DNA of 64,000 nt from Palaemon carinicauda (lineage: Eukaryota > Arthropoda > Malacostraca > Decapoda > Palaemonidae): contig NC_090759.1 in the NCBI RefSeq assembly GCF_036898095.1, positions 16,501,862 to 16,565,861 of the forward strand, in the 5' to 3' direction. Below the pieces are notes generated by a model. That model did not search any database, was not told the origin of the DNA, and saw only the letters and a list, made by a program, of their open reading frames with translations. Of the stretch, positions 1 through 12,331 are shown piece after piece (position 1 is the stretch's first letter; every line of letters begins with the position of its first letter). The translations under genes and the position numbers were made by a program.

Positions 1-26
1 TCATCTCTCTCTCTCTCTCTCTCTCC
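1..26. repeat. (CT)n microsatellite
   Basis: Short CT dinucleotide array at the window edge; its true length may extend outside the window. Confidence 0.9.
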
Positions 27-994
27 CTCCCCAATAAGATAGCAATGAATTCATAATGTTAATAATCTATTTACCATTTTATTATTTTCTCTAGCCATTC
101 TGTTGTTTAATTCATACAACAAAAAATAAGAACTACCAAGAAAATTAGTAACAGGATTATCGATGATATAATTTTTACTCGTTTAGGTTTGGTTCTACTC
201 AAGTTTGGTACCATGATTTTTTTTTCTATCAGGGCAGAATAAAAATATTCGCCTCGTTCAGAAAAGTTGAATATTCCCGGTCACCTTTTAACACCTAAGT
301 AATGGGTTCTATCCCCGGAAAGGGTTTTGACTCTACAGTACTAAAAGGTCAACTATGTGTTTTAACGCTAATATATTATGGGGCGTTAGATGTAAGAGTT
401 TTAGTGTACGTGAAATATATTAGAGTATCTAAAATTTCAAATCACACGATGACACGGAAAAATCGCTAAAAGCATACGAGAAATCACCCTTGGTTTATTC
501 TTAAAGAGCAAGGGTTTCATATCAATATATTCCTTAAACTCCTATAGGACGTTTAACCGTGGCTCACCCCTTTGGTTATTCGAAGTGTAAACCCCTGACG
601 CCTGAGGACCAGGTCGTAATGTATGCACGGGCTTTGGTTATTCAAATCGGATCATGGTTTCCATCTTCATGATTTAGTGTATGCATCATAGAGAATGCTA
701 ATGCGGTTCGAATGCTTGTAAATCAGCTGAGATGGTTAAGGAACATTAACAAGAATGTGTTGTTTTAAAAATAAATCGCTCGTTCATTAACTCCATTGGT
801 AGTGTTGTAGACGTAATGTGATTTTAATCGTGTATAAGGTTTATATGGTTGGAAGTAGGAACGTGAGAAGTATGAAATATTATAATTTTTTGGACTATGT
901 TAGTGATCTATTTCTCATTTACAGACTAATTGTGATATATTATAAGGGCCAAATAACTTCCATTTTACCTTTAAGGCCTGATAAGAATATAAAG

Positions 995-995
<1 letters not shown>
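27..995. other. AT-rich stretch, no gene seen
   Basis: No open frame with protein-like composition on either strand. The 83-codon frame at 818-1069 owes its length to the CT array that follows. A short phrase (ctttggttattc) occurs near 572 and again near 631, but I see no larger repeat. Confidence 0.6.

Positions 996-1036
<41 letters not shown>
996..1036. repeat. (CT)n microsatellite
   Basis: Uninterrupted CT array of about 40 bases. It creates spurious Leu-Ser frames. Confidence 0.95.
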
Positions 1037-1039
<3 letters not shown>

Positions 1040-1370
1040 AGAATTTCGAAGAGCGTAAGAGAATCTTAAGATGGCGCGTATCGGAACAAAAACACACCAT
1101 TGCCTAAATTTTGCTGTTTTTTCCTGATAAAAAGAAAGACGGGTTAAGGAGACACTTTACCCTGTTTGTTCTGTGCTGTTTTGAACAGGAACAGGATTTG
1201 ACGGGGTCGGGTTTAAGGATAGTTGGATTTTCGGGGCCGGCCTAAGGGGATAGTGGCCCGTGGTGGAAAGGCACTGGCAGGAAGCAAAGGAGAAAAGAGA
1301 AGGACGTAGGATAGGGGAAGTTACTAGTTTTGGTAAGGGGGGGGGGGTTGTCATAAGGATAGGAGAGTTG

Positions 1371-1372
<2 letters not shown>

Positions 1373-1405
<33 letters not shown>
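1373..1405. repeat. (CT)n microsatellite
   Basis: CT array of about 32 bases, 26 bases after an 11-base G run (1337-1347). Confidence 0.95.
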
Positions 1406-1406
<1 letters not shown>

Positions 1407-4090
1407 CAACCCTCAATCCGTCCCCTCCCAGCCCCTCCTTCCTTCCTTGCTTAAAGAGCAACTACCGTACTGAAACGATAATGCCACATGGCCAAACTTC
1501 AAGGTTGTAGCCCTGAATGGAGTGCTGTGACTGGTAGGATTCAAGACACTACGCATCATCATTAACGTTTGGTTACGCTGATAGATAAAAATATTTTTCG
1601 TTTGGGACCACCTTAAAAGCATTAACGTTTAATTCGCGGCGTTGGACACTATGATTCACTCGTCTTCGCCAACAGTTATTAATTGTTTTTGAGGAAGTGT
1701 TGAATACCATGAGGCATTTCATAAACAATGACGTGCAAGTGGACAGGTATTATTGCCCTTGCAGCAGAGGTTCGTCTACCCTGGTGGTTTACATATCGGG
1801 CTGCGTATCATGTCAAAACGGTAGGTGACATGTGTCATTGGCATGGGCTATAACACCATCCTCCGAAACCTGCTGAATTTAAAGTTGATCCTTTTGTTGT
1901 TGTTTGTTGGTTATAATGATTACGATTGTGTTGATGTATCGATGGCTTTTGTCAGTTAATCTACCGAAATCACGGCAATGAGGGTTTGTTATTTTAGTGG
2001 TGCACTGAATTTTGCGGCATTTTTTCCACTCCTATTCGTGGGTAGGTAACCTTTAATATGGCCCGCAAAATCTAAATATAATATCAGTTAAAATTTATGA
2101 CAAACTTTGTCGTGTTAGGACAAAGGAATAGTTATTTGTGTATTTTGGTGTGCAACTTCTTTTTATTTTAATTTAATAGTAATGAATTCACAACCCCGTT
2201 TATTTAATGAATACTTAGATTCTTAATGTAAATTTCTCTTTATATATTGACGTATTTTTATCTACATATTTTGAGATAAAGAATTTCTTGATACCATTTT
2301 GTTCCATATCTGCGACAGGTAATAGACCTGGATTCGATCGACCAAGGAGAGAAAGTGACAGTTGGGATTTCTCTGCCAGGAGAACGATAATAATTATTGT
2401 ACTGATGGATAAGAGGTAACGAAGTTTGAAGACGTCATTCTTTCTTGGTAACTTATTTCGCTTCATTGCCAATCTGTCATTATCTGAACGCGTTTAGCCT
2501 AATGTCCAGTAAATAGGAAGTAAACGAGTACGCCGATCTTTTTGGATTATTTTAATTTACCCATTAAATACTTGAAAATATTTAACAAGGCTACGTAGAC
2601 CTTTTACTACATATACTGAGTACGTACTGTATATATAAGACGGGCTCACAAATTGAAATTTTAAGCTTAAAGTGTGCAGTTATTGTCAATATCTTTATAA
2701 TTTTTTTGAGCGTGTTCCTAGCCGAATTGTAACAATTTGGTTGAGAACAAACGAAAAGCAATATTGTCATTTATTCAAATCTGATGAAGTGTTGTATTTG
2801 TATTTATTTTATAACTTGAATATTTTAGAATTGATTCTGTAAAGAATACCTTATTGGTATGCAATATAGAAATATTTGTGGCTCGTGTTCATTTCCTTGT
2901 TTAGCAATCTCATTAGGTCTTAAGTAGTCTTATATATCCATCAATCTCTCTACATCTAGTGATATTCTATACATTTAAACAACCAGACGACAAAGCAGCA
3001 TCAGCCGAAAACACAAGGCATGAAACACCCGCATCGGCTGACGTAATTTCAACATTGTTTAAAAAAAAATCAGCGAGTGAAGTCTCATTTAATTAGAGTC
3101 TACTATATTTTTATTGCATAGGTAATCAATATCTGGTTACAATTTAATTTGAAGGGTACCGCAAACATTCTATGTTAATACGTACATTACGGTTGTCCCC
3201 TCAGTGAAATGGGGAGGTGGAATATGGTTTAAATGTTAAAGTAATATCCCGCCACATGTTACTGTAATTATCCAGATCTTGTGCTATGTACTTCCCCTTG
3301 GCGCCAGTGAAAGGAGAGAAGACTGGCCGGTGTAGGAGCGCTAGTGCCGCAAGATAGGAAGCGAATAAAGGGATTATCATTTCTCATGTGAGGCTAGAGA
3401 TGCTGTTCAGTACTGCGAGGCAAATTGTTGTTGCTTTGGGAGACTGTGCGCGCGCGCATGCACGATAGCTCCTGGGATGATGTTTGTGTTGGTTTCTCCC
3501 TCTTGTTTACCCTTCGCCATTTAATTAGTGGATTTAGCTTCTGATAAGACCTAACTGCAGAAAATGGGAAAACTTCCTGGAAAACGCGCGCACACATTCA
3601 CAGAGTTAATTAGGCCTTTGCCGAAATTATAGTAGGAGCACAGACAACTTGCTGTCTCAATGGCAAGAAAAAAAAGAATGAAGTTTGACTTTTTTTTTTT
3701 TTTTTTTTTTTTACGATGTTGGTGGTCGAGAATGGAGGATGGTGCTGTCGTAAATTACTTGACGACCACAAACTTCGTTACGGAGAACAATGTGTAAGAC
3801 TCGAGTATGTTCTGTGAAGTGCAAATGCCTGAAATGTCTTAATCTGGAGTATTTCCGAGAACTATATAAACTGGAAACTATTTGTACCCTCTCGTAGTTC
3901 GCTTCAGCGTTCAAAGTTGACTATTTTTTTCCTAAACGAGTCTAATCCTGATACGTCTCTACTTAGAATTCATGGATTGGTCCAGCTTGTCTACTGTAGT
4001 TATTTTCTTCCTCTTGTATTCTTTAGCAAATTACGTGGTTTGACTTTGATGTTAAATAATTGTGATGAAATCAGCTTAAAGAATGTAGAA

Positions 4091-4092
<2 letters not shown>
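1406..4092. other. Non-coding stretch, no gene seen
   Basis: AT-rich sequence with only short, compositionally random frames. A T tract of about 24 bases lies at 3689-3712. A short alternating G/C tract (gcgcgcgc) lies near 3448-3458. I recognise no exon, RNA gene or transposon in this stretch. Confidence 0.55.

Positions 4093-4132
<40 letters not shown>
4093..4132. repeat. (CT)n microsatellite with short (AT) tail
   Basis: CT array of about 40 bases running directly into catatatatat. Confidence 0.95.
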
Positions 4133-4142
<10 letters not shown>

Positions 4143-4724
4143 GAGTGCGAGATTGAGATGTTGATTATCGCCCAGTGTCACGGAGAAGACGATTATCGAT
4201 GTTGTTATGGATGCCCTTGGTGATTAGAAGTCAGGTGTCGAAGGTCTTGCTAATGAGGTTCCTGGATTGACGTCAGGTCTTAAGGATGTCATAGACCAAG
4301 GACGCTGACCTCGCCACGTTAGTTACTGGCCTATTCTCTTTTTATTGGGCCATCTACAATTAGGTAAATGGATCTCTGGGCAAGACACAGTTCAAAAGTA
4401 AGGCAATTGAAATATTTCCTTTGGACTGGACGAAAAAAAAATCGAGAAAGAGAAGCTGTGGTGTCTTGAACAGATACATGTTTAGCTAATAGTCCCTTGA
4501 TTAAGTTCCATTGAAAATCCATTTTCATTTTGGACGATTTTTAGTTCTTTGGTTATGGAGCTTTCGTGATCAGCCAGCCGTTTGGTGGAATGTCTTTCTT
4601 TGTGGTCTTGGTAGCAACTTTTTCCTTCCCGAGATGGAGAGAGAGAGATGATCTTTTATACAGTTGCTGTGCTCTTGTTAAAAAAATACATATCTCTTTG
4701 GAGATAGTTTTGCTTAATATTCGT
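4133..4724. other. Non-coding stretch, no gene seen
   Basis: Mixed-composition sequence between two CT arrays. Open frames are short on both strands and none resembles a known protein. Confidence 0.55.

Positions 4725-4763
<39 letters not shown>
4725..4763. repeat. (CT)n microsatellite, first arm of an opposed pair
   Basis: CT array that can pair with the (GA)n array at 4895-4938, about 130 bases downstream on the same strand. Confidence 0.95.
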
Positions 4764-4765
<2 letters not shown>

Positions 4766-4893
4766 TCTACCTCCTTCCTACCTCCTTCAATATCACCACA
4801 TAGCTTGGAGTGGTTGTGCGTGTGTTATTTCCTTCCCAATCGGCTAAAGTCAGCATTGGTTTGTTGGGATTGGCTATCGTTGACGGATGTTGG

Positions 4894-4894
<1 letters not shown>

Positions 4895-4938
<44 letters not shown>
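4895..4938. repeat. (GA)n microsatellite, second arm of an opposed pair
   Basis: GA array complementary to the CT array at 4725-4763. The two arms could form a stem of roughly 38 bp with a loop of about 130 bases. Confidence 0.95.
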
Positions 4939-4942
<4 letters not shown>

Positions 4943-5235
4943 ATTGAATTTAGTACCACTGTAAATGAAATTATTTCCTTGCTTTTCTTTCTCGGCTATG
5001 GGCATGTAAAAATCGATGCCATCAATAAAAGAAAGAATGAATAAAGAACAGATATAAAAATGCGACGTTATAAAGACTTGATTCTTCTATCTACTTGCCC
5101 TCCAGCCACGCACTTCCCTTGTGTTTTTACTACGATTTTCGGTCGACGTAGGTTTTAAAACTAATATTTTTGAAATTAAATTCACTAGAATTTTATTGGC
5201 CGACACGATATAATCTTTTCTCATACGTGAGTTGG

Positions 5236-5237
5236 TG

Positions 5238-5272
<35 letters not shown>

Positions 5273-5366
5273 CTATATATATATATCTATATATATATAT
5301 CTATATATATATAGATATATATATATAGATATATATATATATATATATGCATGTGTGTGTGTGTGA
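5236..5366. repeat. (TG)-(TA)-(TG) compound microsatellite
   Basis: GT repeats, then about 95 bases of TA interrupted by regular tatcta or tagata steps, then GT repeats again. The interrupted TA core is close to self-complementary. Confidence 0.9.
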
Positions 5367-5418
5367 ATACGTATCAATACATATATTATTTAGGCTTTTC
5401 ACTTGATTTGGGAAGACG

Positions 5419-5423
<5 letters not shown>

Positions 5424-5451
<28 letters not shown>
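5424..5451. repeat. (CT)n microsatellite
   Basis: CT array of about 28 bases preceded by a short C run. Confidence 0.95.
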
Positions 5452-5452
<1 letters not shown>

Positions 5453-5589
5453 CGAGTATGTGTGTGTCAACATGTCATCTTAACTATTGTATTGTTCTAA
5501 ACTTTGATCATATATTTAACATTTTAATTCTTTGGTTGGACAGTTATGGACGTACATCCGCACCCAACCCTGGGGAAAGTTTCCCATAT

Positions 5590-5657
5590 ATGTGTATATA
5601 TATTTTATATGTGTGTGTGTATGTATTATATATGTGTGTGTATGTATTATATATATG

Positions 5658-5689
<32 letters not shown>

Positions 5690-5695
5690 TACACA
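5590..5695. repeat. (TATG)/(TA)/(CA) compound microsatellite
   Basis: Alternating tatgtgtg blocks, a pure TA core near 5660-5680, then acacacat. The long Tyr/Ile/Cys-rich frame over 5458-5949 is a consequence of this repeat and is not a gene. Confidence 0.9.
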
Positions 5696-5756
5696 TGCCG
5701 ACCTTCTTAAACGCTGGTATCCACTTTAAGGATGGTGTACAGATTAGTGGCTCATG

Positions 5757-5872
5757 TGTATATATTATATATATATATAATATATATATGTATATATATA
5801 ATATATATACATATTTATATAATATATATACATATTTATATAATATATATACATATTTATATACACATTTAT
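5757..5872. repeat. AT-rich tandem repeat, unit about 22 bp
   Basis: The phrase tatatacatatttatataa recurs about three times between 5800 and 5862 within a longer TA-rich block. Read on either strand it gives Ile-Tyr-rich frames, which I do not count as coding. Confidence 0.85.
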
Positions 5873-6522
5873 GTGTGTATTCATATTGTTTATATCAAAC
5901 ATTAAGTTTTGCTTTTGTACATAGTCTTTCTCATAATGATTTTTATTGATACTGGCGCATTGTCGTCTTAAGTAATCCATCAAATGTGTAAATGTTATTA
6001 AATCCCTTTAGTTTCAGTAATCATGTATCTTAGACTATGTTCATAGGTAAAAAGCGAAATGATGATTGATACTATTTACGGATACATTATTTTGGTGGAA
6101 TAAGAGAAGAATAAAACTGGCTTTACTTTGTTTTATCCTCTCTCTTGATTCTATGGACTTGGGCTTAATCACATAATAGCATTTAAGTGTAGAATTGTGT
6201 CGAGGAGTTCAAATCTAAACATAAACCTTCTTAATTAGTTGTGTGGCTGCATTGGAACATAAGATACACCAGGTTAATGGGGTTTCGCTTGAGAAAATTA
6301 TATCCTTTCGCTTTTGGTTTTGTTCGGCATCTGAGTGCCCATTGTTTCCTTTTCTATTTTCTTTTGTTAGGCCGTTTTATATAAGAGTATTTTTTGTTTT
6401 GTTCCCAGTCTTTTCCGGTCTGAGTAATTTTCATCATAATGTTTATTGATGTTATGGATCACGAATACGAATCATTTGGTTGCTAGATGTAATTTATGCT
6501 TGTATAATCAAGTTATTTGACT

Positions 6523-6524
<2 letters not shown>
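5873..6524. other. Non-coding stretch, no gene seen
   Basis: AT-rich DNA between repeat arrays. The best frame (6243-6449, 68 codons, Phe-rich) has no recognisable domain, and I treat it as chance. Confidence 0.5.

Positions 6525-6570
<46 letters not shown>
6525..6570. repeat. (CT)n microsatellite
   Basis: Pure CT array of about 45 bases. Confidence 0.95.
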
Positions 6571-6574
<4 letters not shown>

Positions 6575-6686
6575 TGAAGATTGGTTCTATTTGATGTCTA
6601 GTATCCCATTATTACCTCCTTTTCCAAACAGTTTTACATTATCATCATTGTTAGCATTGTATATTGATATATATAATTATTTTATC

Positions 6687-6688
<2 letters not shown>

Positions 6689-6724
<36 letters not shown>
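6689..6724. repeat. (TA)n microsatellite
   Basis: Pure TA array of about 35 bases. Confidence 0.95.
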
Positions 6725-6727
<3 letters not shown>

Positions 6728-7150
6728 ATCATCATGAGCTTGTGTGGCACGTACCCATGCAAATATCAAATTAGATTTTCCTCTTTTCCTAGAAGAGGTG
6801 TCATGATCTCTTTGTGAGGGATTTTCGCGCCGATAGGAAAAACGCATCTATTTTGCATTTAGATTGTTTCCCTCACAATCTCTGTAGGCAGTGGCGACTC
6901 GGGTTGGCTGGAGCAAAAGAGGCGATAGCTAATAATGTTCAGCGTATATTGTGCCCAATGGGATTTAAAAGTGCAATATAGATATGGTTTTTGTATCAAT
7001 GGCCCGGGGGGGGGGGTTTGTCCTAAGATGCCACTTGCATCAATTTGCTTGAATGATGACACGCTTTTTTTCTTATCTGCCTTGGCATCTCTGTATCAAA
7101 AGGTCATAGGTCATATTGTAGAGAGGGAAGGCTCCCCCCCCCTCTCCTTA

Positions 7151-7151
<1 letters not shown>

Positions 7152-7209
<58 letters not shown>
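7152..7209. repeat. (CT)n microsatellite
   Basis: CT array of about 58 bases, the longest of its type here. It abuts the dispersed repeat that starts at about 7211. Confidence 0.95.
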
Positions 7210-7210
<1 letters not shown>

Positions 7211-7212
<2 letters not shown>

Positions 7213-7784
7213 CAACAGGGAAAATAGCCCAGTAAGGAAAGGATACAAGGAAAAAATAAAATATTTTAAGAATATTAAAATAAATATCTCCCACGTAAAC
7301 TATAAAAACTTTAACAAAACACGAGGAAGAGAAACCAGATAGAACAGTGTGTCCGAGTGTACCCTCAAGCAAGAGAACTCTAACCCAAGATAGTGGAAGA
7401 CCATGGTACAGAGGCTATAGCACTACCCAAGACTAGAGAACAATGGTTTGATTTTGGAGTGTCCTTCTAGAAGAGCTGCTTACCATAGCTAAAGTCTCTC
7501 TCCTACCCTTACCAAGAGGAAAGTAGCCACTGAACAATTACAATGCAGTAGTTAACCCCTTTCGTGAAGAAGAATTGTTTGGTAATCTCAATGTTGCCAG
7601 GTGTATGAGGACAGAGGAGAATCTGTAAAGAATATGCCAGACTATTCGGTGTATGTGTAGGCAAAGGGAAAGTGAACCGTAACCAGAGAGAAGGATCGAA
7701 TCTAGAACTGTTTGGCCAGTCAAAGGACCCCATAACTCTCTAGCGGTAGTATCTCAACGGGTGGCTGGTGCCCTGACCAACCTA
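7211..7784 (+). repeat. Dispersed repeat family R1, longest copy
   Basis: This copy begins ccaacagggaaaatagccc and continues through aaaatattttaagaat and ccctcaagcaagagaac. The same order of phrases recurs at 22640-22881 and 23472-23630, so this is one interspersed family with at least three copies. No protein domain is visible, and the family has unequal ends in the three copies. I cannot assign it to a transposon class. The right end runs into a CT/TA microsatellite. Confidence 0.75.

Positions 7785-7832
<48 letters not shown>
7784..7832. repeat. (CT)n followed by (TA)n
   Basis: About 25 bases of CT joined to about 24 bases of TA, at the 3' boundary of repeat R1. Confidence 0.95.
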
Positions 7833-7833
<1 letters not shown>

Positions 7834-8235
7834 GTGTGTCTATTGTGTGTTGCAACATTGTCTCCGTTGATCTACCTTATTCCCATCGATGACTGCAATA
7901 TTACTTATGCCACCTCTATTATGATGCCCCTAGGAGGTTTAATTTTTCCTCCAAGTGATGCCCCAACCCCACCCTTGCCTCCTCCCCCTCCCTTTCCCAT
8001 CCCCGTCACCTTCATCCTCATTCTTGGGGCTGTTCCCTACTTGTGGTGCTGCCCCTCCTCCTCCGTGTCATCTTCCATCACAGTATTTCTATCGTATGTT
8101 GCCAAGAGAAATCTCATCCATCGTTTCGTTTTTTTCTCTCATTTAGGATCCTGTCACGAAAGTTGCATCTTTTGAAGTCACTTGTAACTGAGATTAATCG
8201 AAGTCTTCTCGCAAAGAAAGATGTTGTCTCCTTGG

Positions 8236-8238
<3 letters not shown>

Positions 8239-8282
<44 letters not shown>
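8239..8282. repeat. (CT)n microsatellite
   Basis: Pure CT array of about 44 bases. Confidence 0.95.
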
Positions 8283-8284
<2 letters not shown>

Positions 8285-8407
8285 ATCTTATAAGTGTTTT
8301 TTTATTTCAGATCCTCTGCCGATTTTTTTAAAACACATTAAAGAAAGTTTGAAAATAACACTGCTCACAAGACAAGACAGTCGTCATCCACTCCACCCAA
8401 TCCCCTC

Positions 8408-8410
8408 ATA

Positions 8411-8462
<52 letters not shown>
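8408..8462. repeat. (CATA)n then (TA)n
   Basis: About seven catacata units followed by a TA array. Confidence 0.9.
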
Positions 8463-8567
8463 CACTGGCGTATTTCGTCACCTATTTAAGCCTTTATCTG
8501 TAGGACTGAAACTGCGAAAATCTCTACCAATGTATCAGTCCTCTACAATATTATAGAACTCTTAAAT

Positions 8568-8568
<1 letters not shown>

Positions 8569-8617
<49 letters not shown>
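8569..8617. repeat. (GA)n microsatellite
   Basis: Pure AG array of about 48 bases. Confidence 0.95.
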
Positions 8618-8620
<3 letters not shown>

Positions 8621-8685
8621 TTCTTTACTTGCCTTTTGCGAACATTAACGCATTATTACAAACTTACTTGACAAGTTATCACTGA

Positions 8686-8808
<123 letters not shown>

Positions 8809-9355
8809 AATCAACTGTTTCTCAACATCTTGTCAGCTTTCTTTTCCCATTCTTAAAAGGTCAAACGCTCAAAACGAAATATTCCATATGAGCAACAAAA
8901 TAATGGTAGTCAAATGCATTCAATATGATTCAGCACAAGAGGAAAAACTCATTTTAAAGTACAAGTTAACGAATAAACGTATACATATCAATCATATATT
9001 TATACTGATATTGCAGCTTTAGCTATTCAGAAAAAAAAAATAAATGGAGAATTACACAACTTAAAAAGTTATTATATGAGAAAGTGACTATAATTAAATT
9101 GGCCAAATTAAAAGCATTAATTCTTCGTTTTATAAAAAAGAAAATAACGATTTTTCCTGAGATTGAGAGATCATCATTATGTACCGATGAATTCATGGGG
9201 CAATATAAATGATTAATACTTAACAAAATCTAGGCATAAGACTTACCTTCGCAAAAACTTTAATTTCATCTCGACTTCCTCCGGTTTAATGAAAATCAAT
9301 TACGATCCAAATAAAGCTAAATGAAACGTTATTCAAAATATTGAAATGACAAACC

Positions 9356-9356
<1 letters not shown>
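8809..9356. other. AT-rich stretch, no gene seen
   Basis: Only short frames on both strands, none with a recognisable motif. Confidence 0.55.

Positions 9357-9402
<46 letters not shown>
9357..9402. repeat. (GA)n microsatellite
   Basis: Pure GA array of about 45 bases, the last long CT/GA array in the window. Confidence 0.95.
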
Positions 9403-9404
<2 letters not shown>

Positions 9405-9915
9405 GTACCTTCCAGAGAAAGAAGTAGTGTTGAATACACCGGAAATTGAGTGTGATCGGTAACAAACCCGAGCATCATTTTTATTTCAACATTGCCCAAA
9501 GATGTCTCCGTTAAACCCATTTTCCATTTTAGATACATTGAAGTTGAACCAAAGGTTCTACTAACTGGCATGACAATAACTTACACGTGAATGAAGCCGT
9601 TCTTATTTATTACCTTTCTTCTATAACACACCGACTGGGAAATCGGTAGTTTGGTTTAGGAGGTGTTTCCATTCCCATTCCCATTCCCAATCATTCTCGC
9701 TGGTCTTCACCTTTGTTACTTCATCTTTGCAATTGAGCTATACTCCACGAGTGAGGCATCCTGTGGCGGGAAACAGCACTATTTGAATTGAGTGAGAATA
9801 AATAGAATGCGGACATGGAGAGAAATAATGCTCTCCACACTCGCCAACAAAATTGATGTCCCCTGGATTGTTTATGTGACAACAGATCCTCCCTTCCCAT
9901 CTTTATATCCCCCGT

Positions 9916-9938
9916 NNNNNNNNNNNNNNNNNNNNNNN
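9916..9938. other. Assembly gap (23 N)
   Basis: Run of 23 undetermined bases. The flank at 9942-9960 repeats the inner end of the foldback element at 9976-10318, so the gap may sit in a collapsed or unresolved repeat. Confidence 1.
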
Positions 9939-9975
9939 AAGAAAGTAGTTCTAGGTAAGTACTCTGTGTTGGAAC

Positions 9976-10318
9976 AAATCACAAATTTTTAAGTAATTTG
10001 TATTTTTCCTAACATACTTACCTAGAACTACTTTCGGGTTATGGCCCGCCCATCCTTCCCCGAGGGTCTTGCAGGGTTGAGGAGAACCCTTTTTGGCTAC
10101 GAAACTTACTGAGGAGCACAACCTGAACTAGCACGCTCTCTGACCCCGGGTCGCCTCAGGGCGCGTATCACTCCGCCTGAGGTCACCCATAGAAAATGGG
10201 AATAGAGTAAACTACACAAAATTCTGGTCGGTTGGGAAGAGTTACCAGTAACTCCTAAGAAAGTAGTTCTAGGTAAGTATGTTAGGAAAAATACAAATTA
10301 CTTAAAAATTTGTGATTT
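9976..10318. mobile_element. Foldback (MITE-like) element with 59-bp perfect TIRs
   Basis: Bases 9976-10034 and 10260-10318 are exact inverted complements over 59 bp (outer end aaatcacaaattttt, inner end tagaactacttt). The 225-bp centre is GC-richer and has no coding frame. A further partial copy of the inner motif lies at 9942-9960, and a diverged one (ggaactacttttt) at 10324-10336, so the structure may be nested. I see no clear target-site duplication; TGGAAC occurs just outside both ends but two bases out of register. This may be a non-autonomous DNA transposon or a DIRS-terminus derivative. Confidence 0.85.
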
Positions 10319-10937
10319 TAATGGAACTACTTTTTCAGATGATAAGAGTAATACTCTCTGAAAAGGCTCATTACACCAGAAGACATTGTAGGCAACAAAA
10401 ATCAGAACAAAGAAAAAGCATTGTAATATTTTCATAGGGAAATTAGGTTTTCAACACAAAATTGCCCATTATTTTTACAGTAGAATTGCCTGATCTCTCC
10501 TAATATGAAAGTGATAAAACAGCAAAATCTTTAAAAAGTATGACAAGATCAAGCCTAAAACTTATGATAATCAATGAGACATTGACATTTTTATGAGCAA
10601 ATATATTTTGGACGAGCCATGTGCTGTAATAGCTAACAGTCAATTGGTACTAGCTTTACAGCCGTTTCCAACAACACAAAACAATTACAGGTAGTCGTTG
10701 AATTACAACCTATGCGACTTCCGACTGGTGAACTTTACGACCACATTTTTTTCACTGAAGACGTCGCAAGTATGTCGGAAATAGTACACAACTAGGACAA
10801 ATAGTTCCTTGGAAATAATCTATTTTCTTGTATTATCTTGGTAAGTTAGTATTTTATGTAATTGATAATATAAAGTATCCAGTTTCATAAAAAAAATACA
10901 TTATGAAAAGTTTTAAGATCTGTTGAATTATTAGCAT

Positions 10938-11660
10938 ATGCCTGGTGATGTCATATTTCTGGCGGAAAGCGAACAGGCAATAAAGTGTTTTCCTTCCAAT
11001 AGACTAATGATTAGTACTAGTATTCCCATTATCAAGATATTAAGTAACGATAAAACGTATTTCGCGGGTCTTTATCGGTTGTTATGAATACTTCTTAGCA
11101 TAAATTTGACTCTACACTAGTTTTATTTCATCTCTGATAATAGATTGATATTTATCGGATGAAAGTACACTAATAGGACAAATATTTTCTTAGAAATAAT
11201 ATATTTTCTTTTACATTATACTGTAAAAATGAAATTCTTTTCTTGGTAAGTTAGTATTTTATTCCATTTCTTGCAAGAAAAAATGAATGAATTTTACATA
11301 TTACGGAAGTCATTGATTGTCGAGTTCACATCACATCCTGTGACGTCATATTTCTAGTGGAAGGCGCACTACCAAAACAAATGATTTCCTTTCAGTGTGT
11401 TACCGCGTAATCTTATCATTCCTATTACTAATACATCGAGTAACAATATCAAGTGTTTCAGTGGTATCAGTCGTTATGAAAATAGTACTACAGTACTTGG
11501 CGTTAATTTAAGTAAAAAAGAAAAAAAAAGTCTGGTGGCGTCATATTTTTGGCGGAAGGCGAGTGGCACATCAAGTGATTTCTTTTCAATGCATTACCAA
11601 ATACAGTAATATTAGTGTTCCCCTAATCGAAACACCGAGTAATGATACAAAGCATTTCTA
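10938..11660 (+). repeat. Diverged repeated module, three copies
   Basis: The phrase gtcatatttctggcgga, or a variant, occurs at about 10950, 11345 and 11538. Each time it is followed at similar spacing by a ttttccttt-like block, a cattatc/attaccaa block and then aagtaacgata or gagtaatgata. The copies are spaced about 395 and 193 bp apart and strongly diverged. No open frame accompanies them. They could be old tandem duplications or insertions of one short element. Confidence 0.55.
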
Positions 11661-12321
11661 ATAATGTCTAAAGAAATATGAAATTTAATGGTGAATTAAA
11701 AATCAAAATGCAAGAGAGAGAATGAACGTATTCATATGAAAACTAATAATATGGGCTATAAAGTAACTATGGTCTGGAAACTGTGATCCTATAACATATT
11801 GAAATATTCCAGAAATTGAAAAATATAAATACGAACATGCGTTAATAAACTACAAACAAACACAATAATGTCTAATGAAATATGAAGGCTTAATAATGAA
11901 ATAAAAATTGAATACTATATGAAGCTTATAAATGAATTGCCCGTATACACACCCACTGAACGTATTTGTATGATAACTAATAATAATGGCTATAAACAAA
12001 CTATGATATCCTGTAACATATTGGTACTGATGTCATATTCTTCGTGAAGATATGAATAAGTTAAGAAATTATAGAAATGATATGCCTTGTTAATCTTTTC
12101 ATATGTGCGTATTTCTCGATATGGTAGCAGGACCTTGAGATGAGCTGATCGCAACTAACAGTAAAAAAAAGAAGTGTAACTGTTGATTGTTAAAATGCTT
12201 TTTAAATTGAAAAATAGATAACAAAAATGCTTTAATAAAGCACATGATATTTTATAAAAGAAGAAAATGAAATAATGATATATAGTAAGAAAATATGGAT
12301 AAAATATGACTTAGATAATTA
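11661..12321. other. AT-rich stretch, no gene seen
   Basis: No open frame or repeat that I can classify. It ends at the target-site duplication of the LINE that follows. Confidence 0.5.
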
Positions 12322-12331
12322 CCGAATCATA
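12322..12331 (+). repeat. Target-site duplication of RTE-like LINE (left)
   Basis: accgaatcat, repeated exactly at 14641-14650. Confidence 0.75.

Noticed and set aside
818..1069. Frames ending in long Leu-Ser repeats (also at 1260, 3917, 4566, 6480, 6935, 8043 and 9329)
   Set aside because: They are translations of (CT)n or (GA)n arrays; the non-repeat parts show no protein character.
5458..5983. Tyr/Ile-rich frames of up to 163 codons on both strands
   Set aside because: Produced by the TA/TG compound repeat; open on both strands because the repeat lacks stops in those frames.
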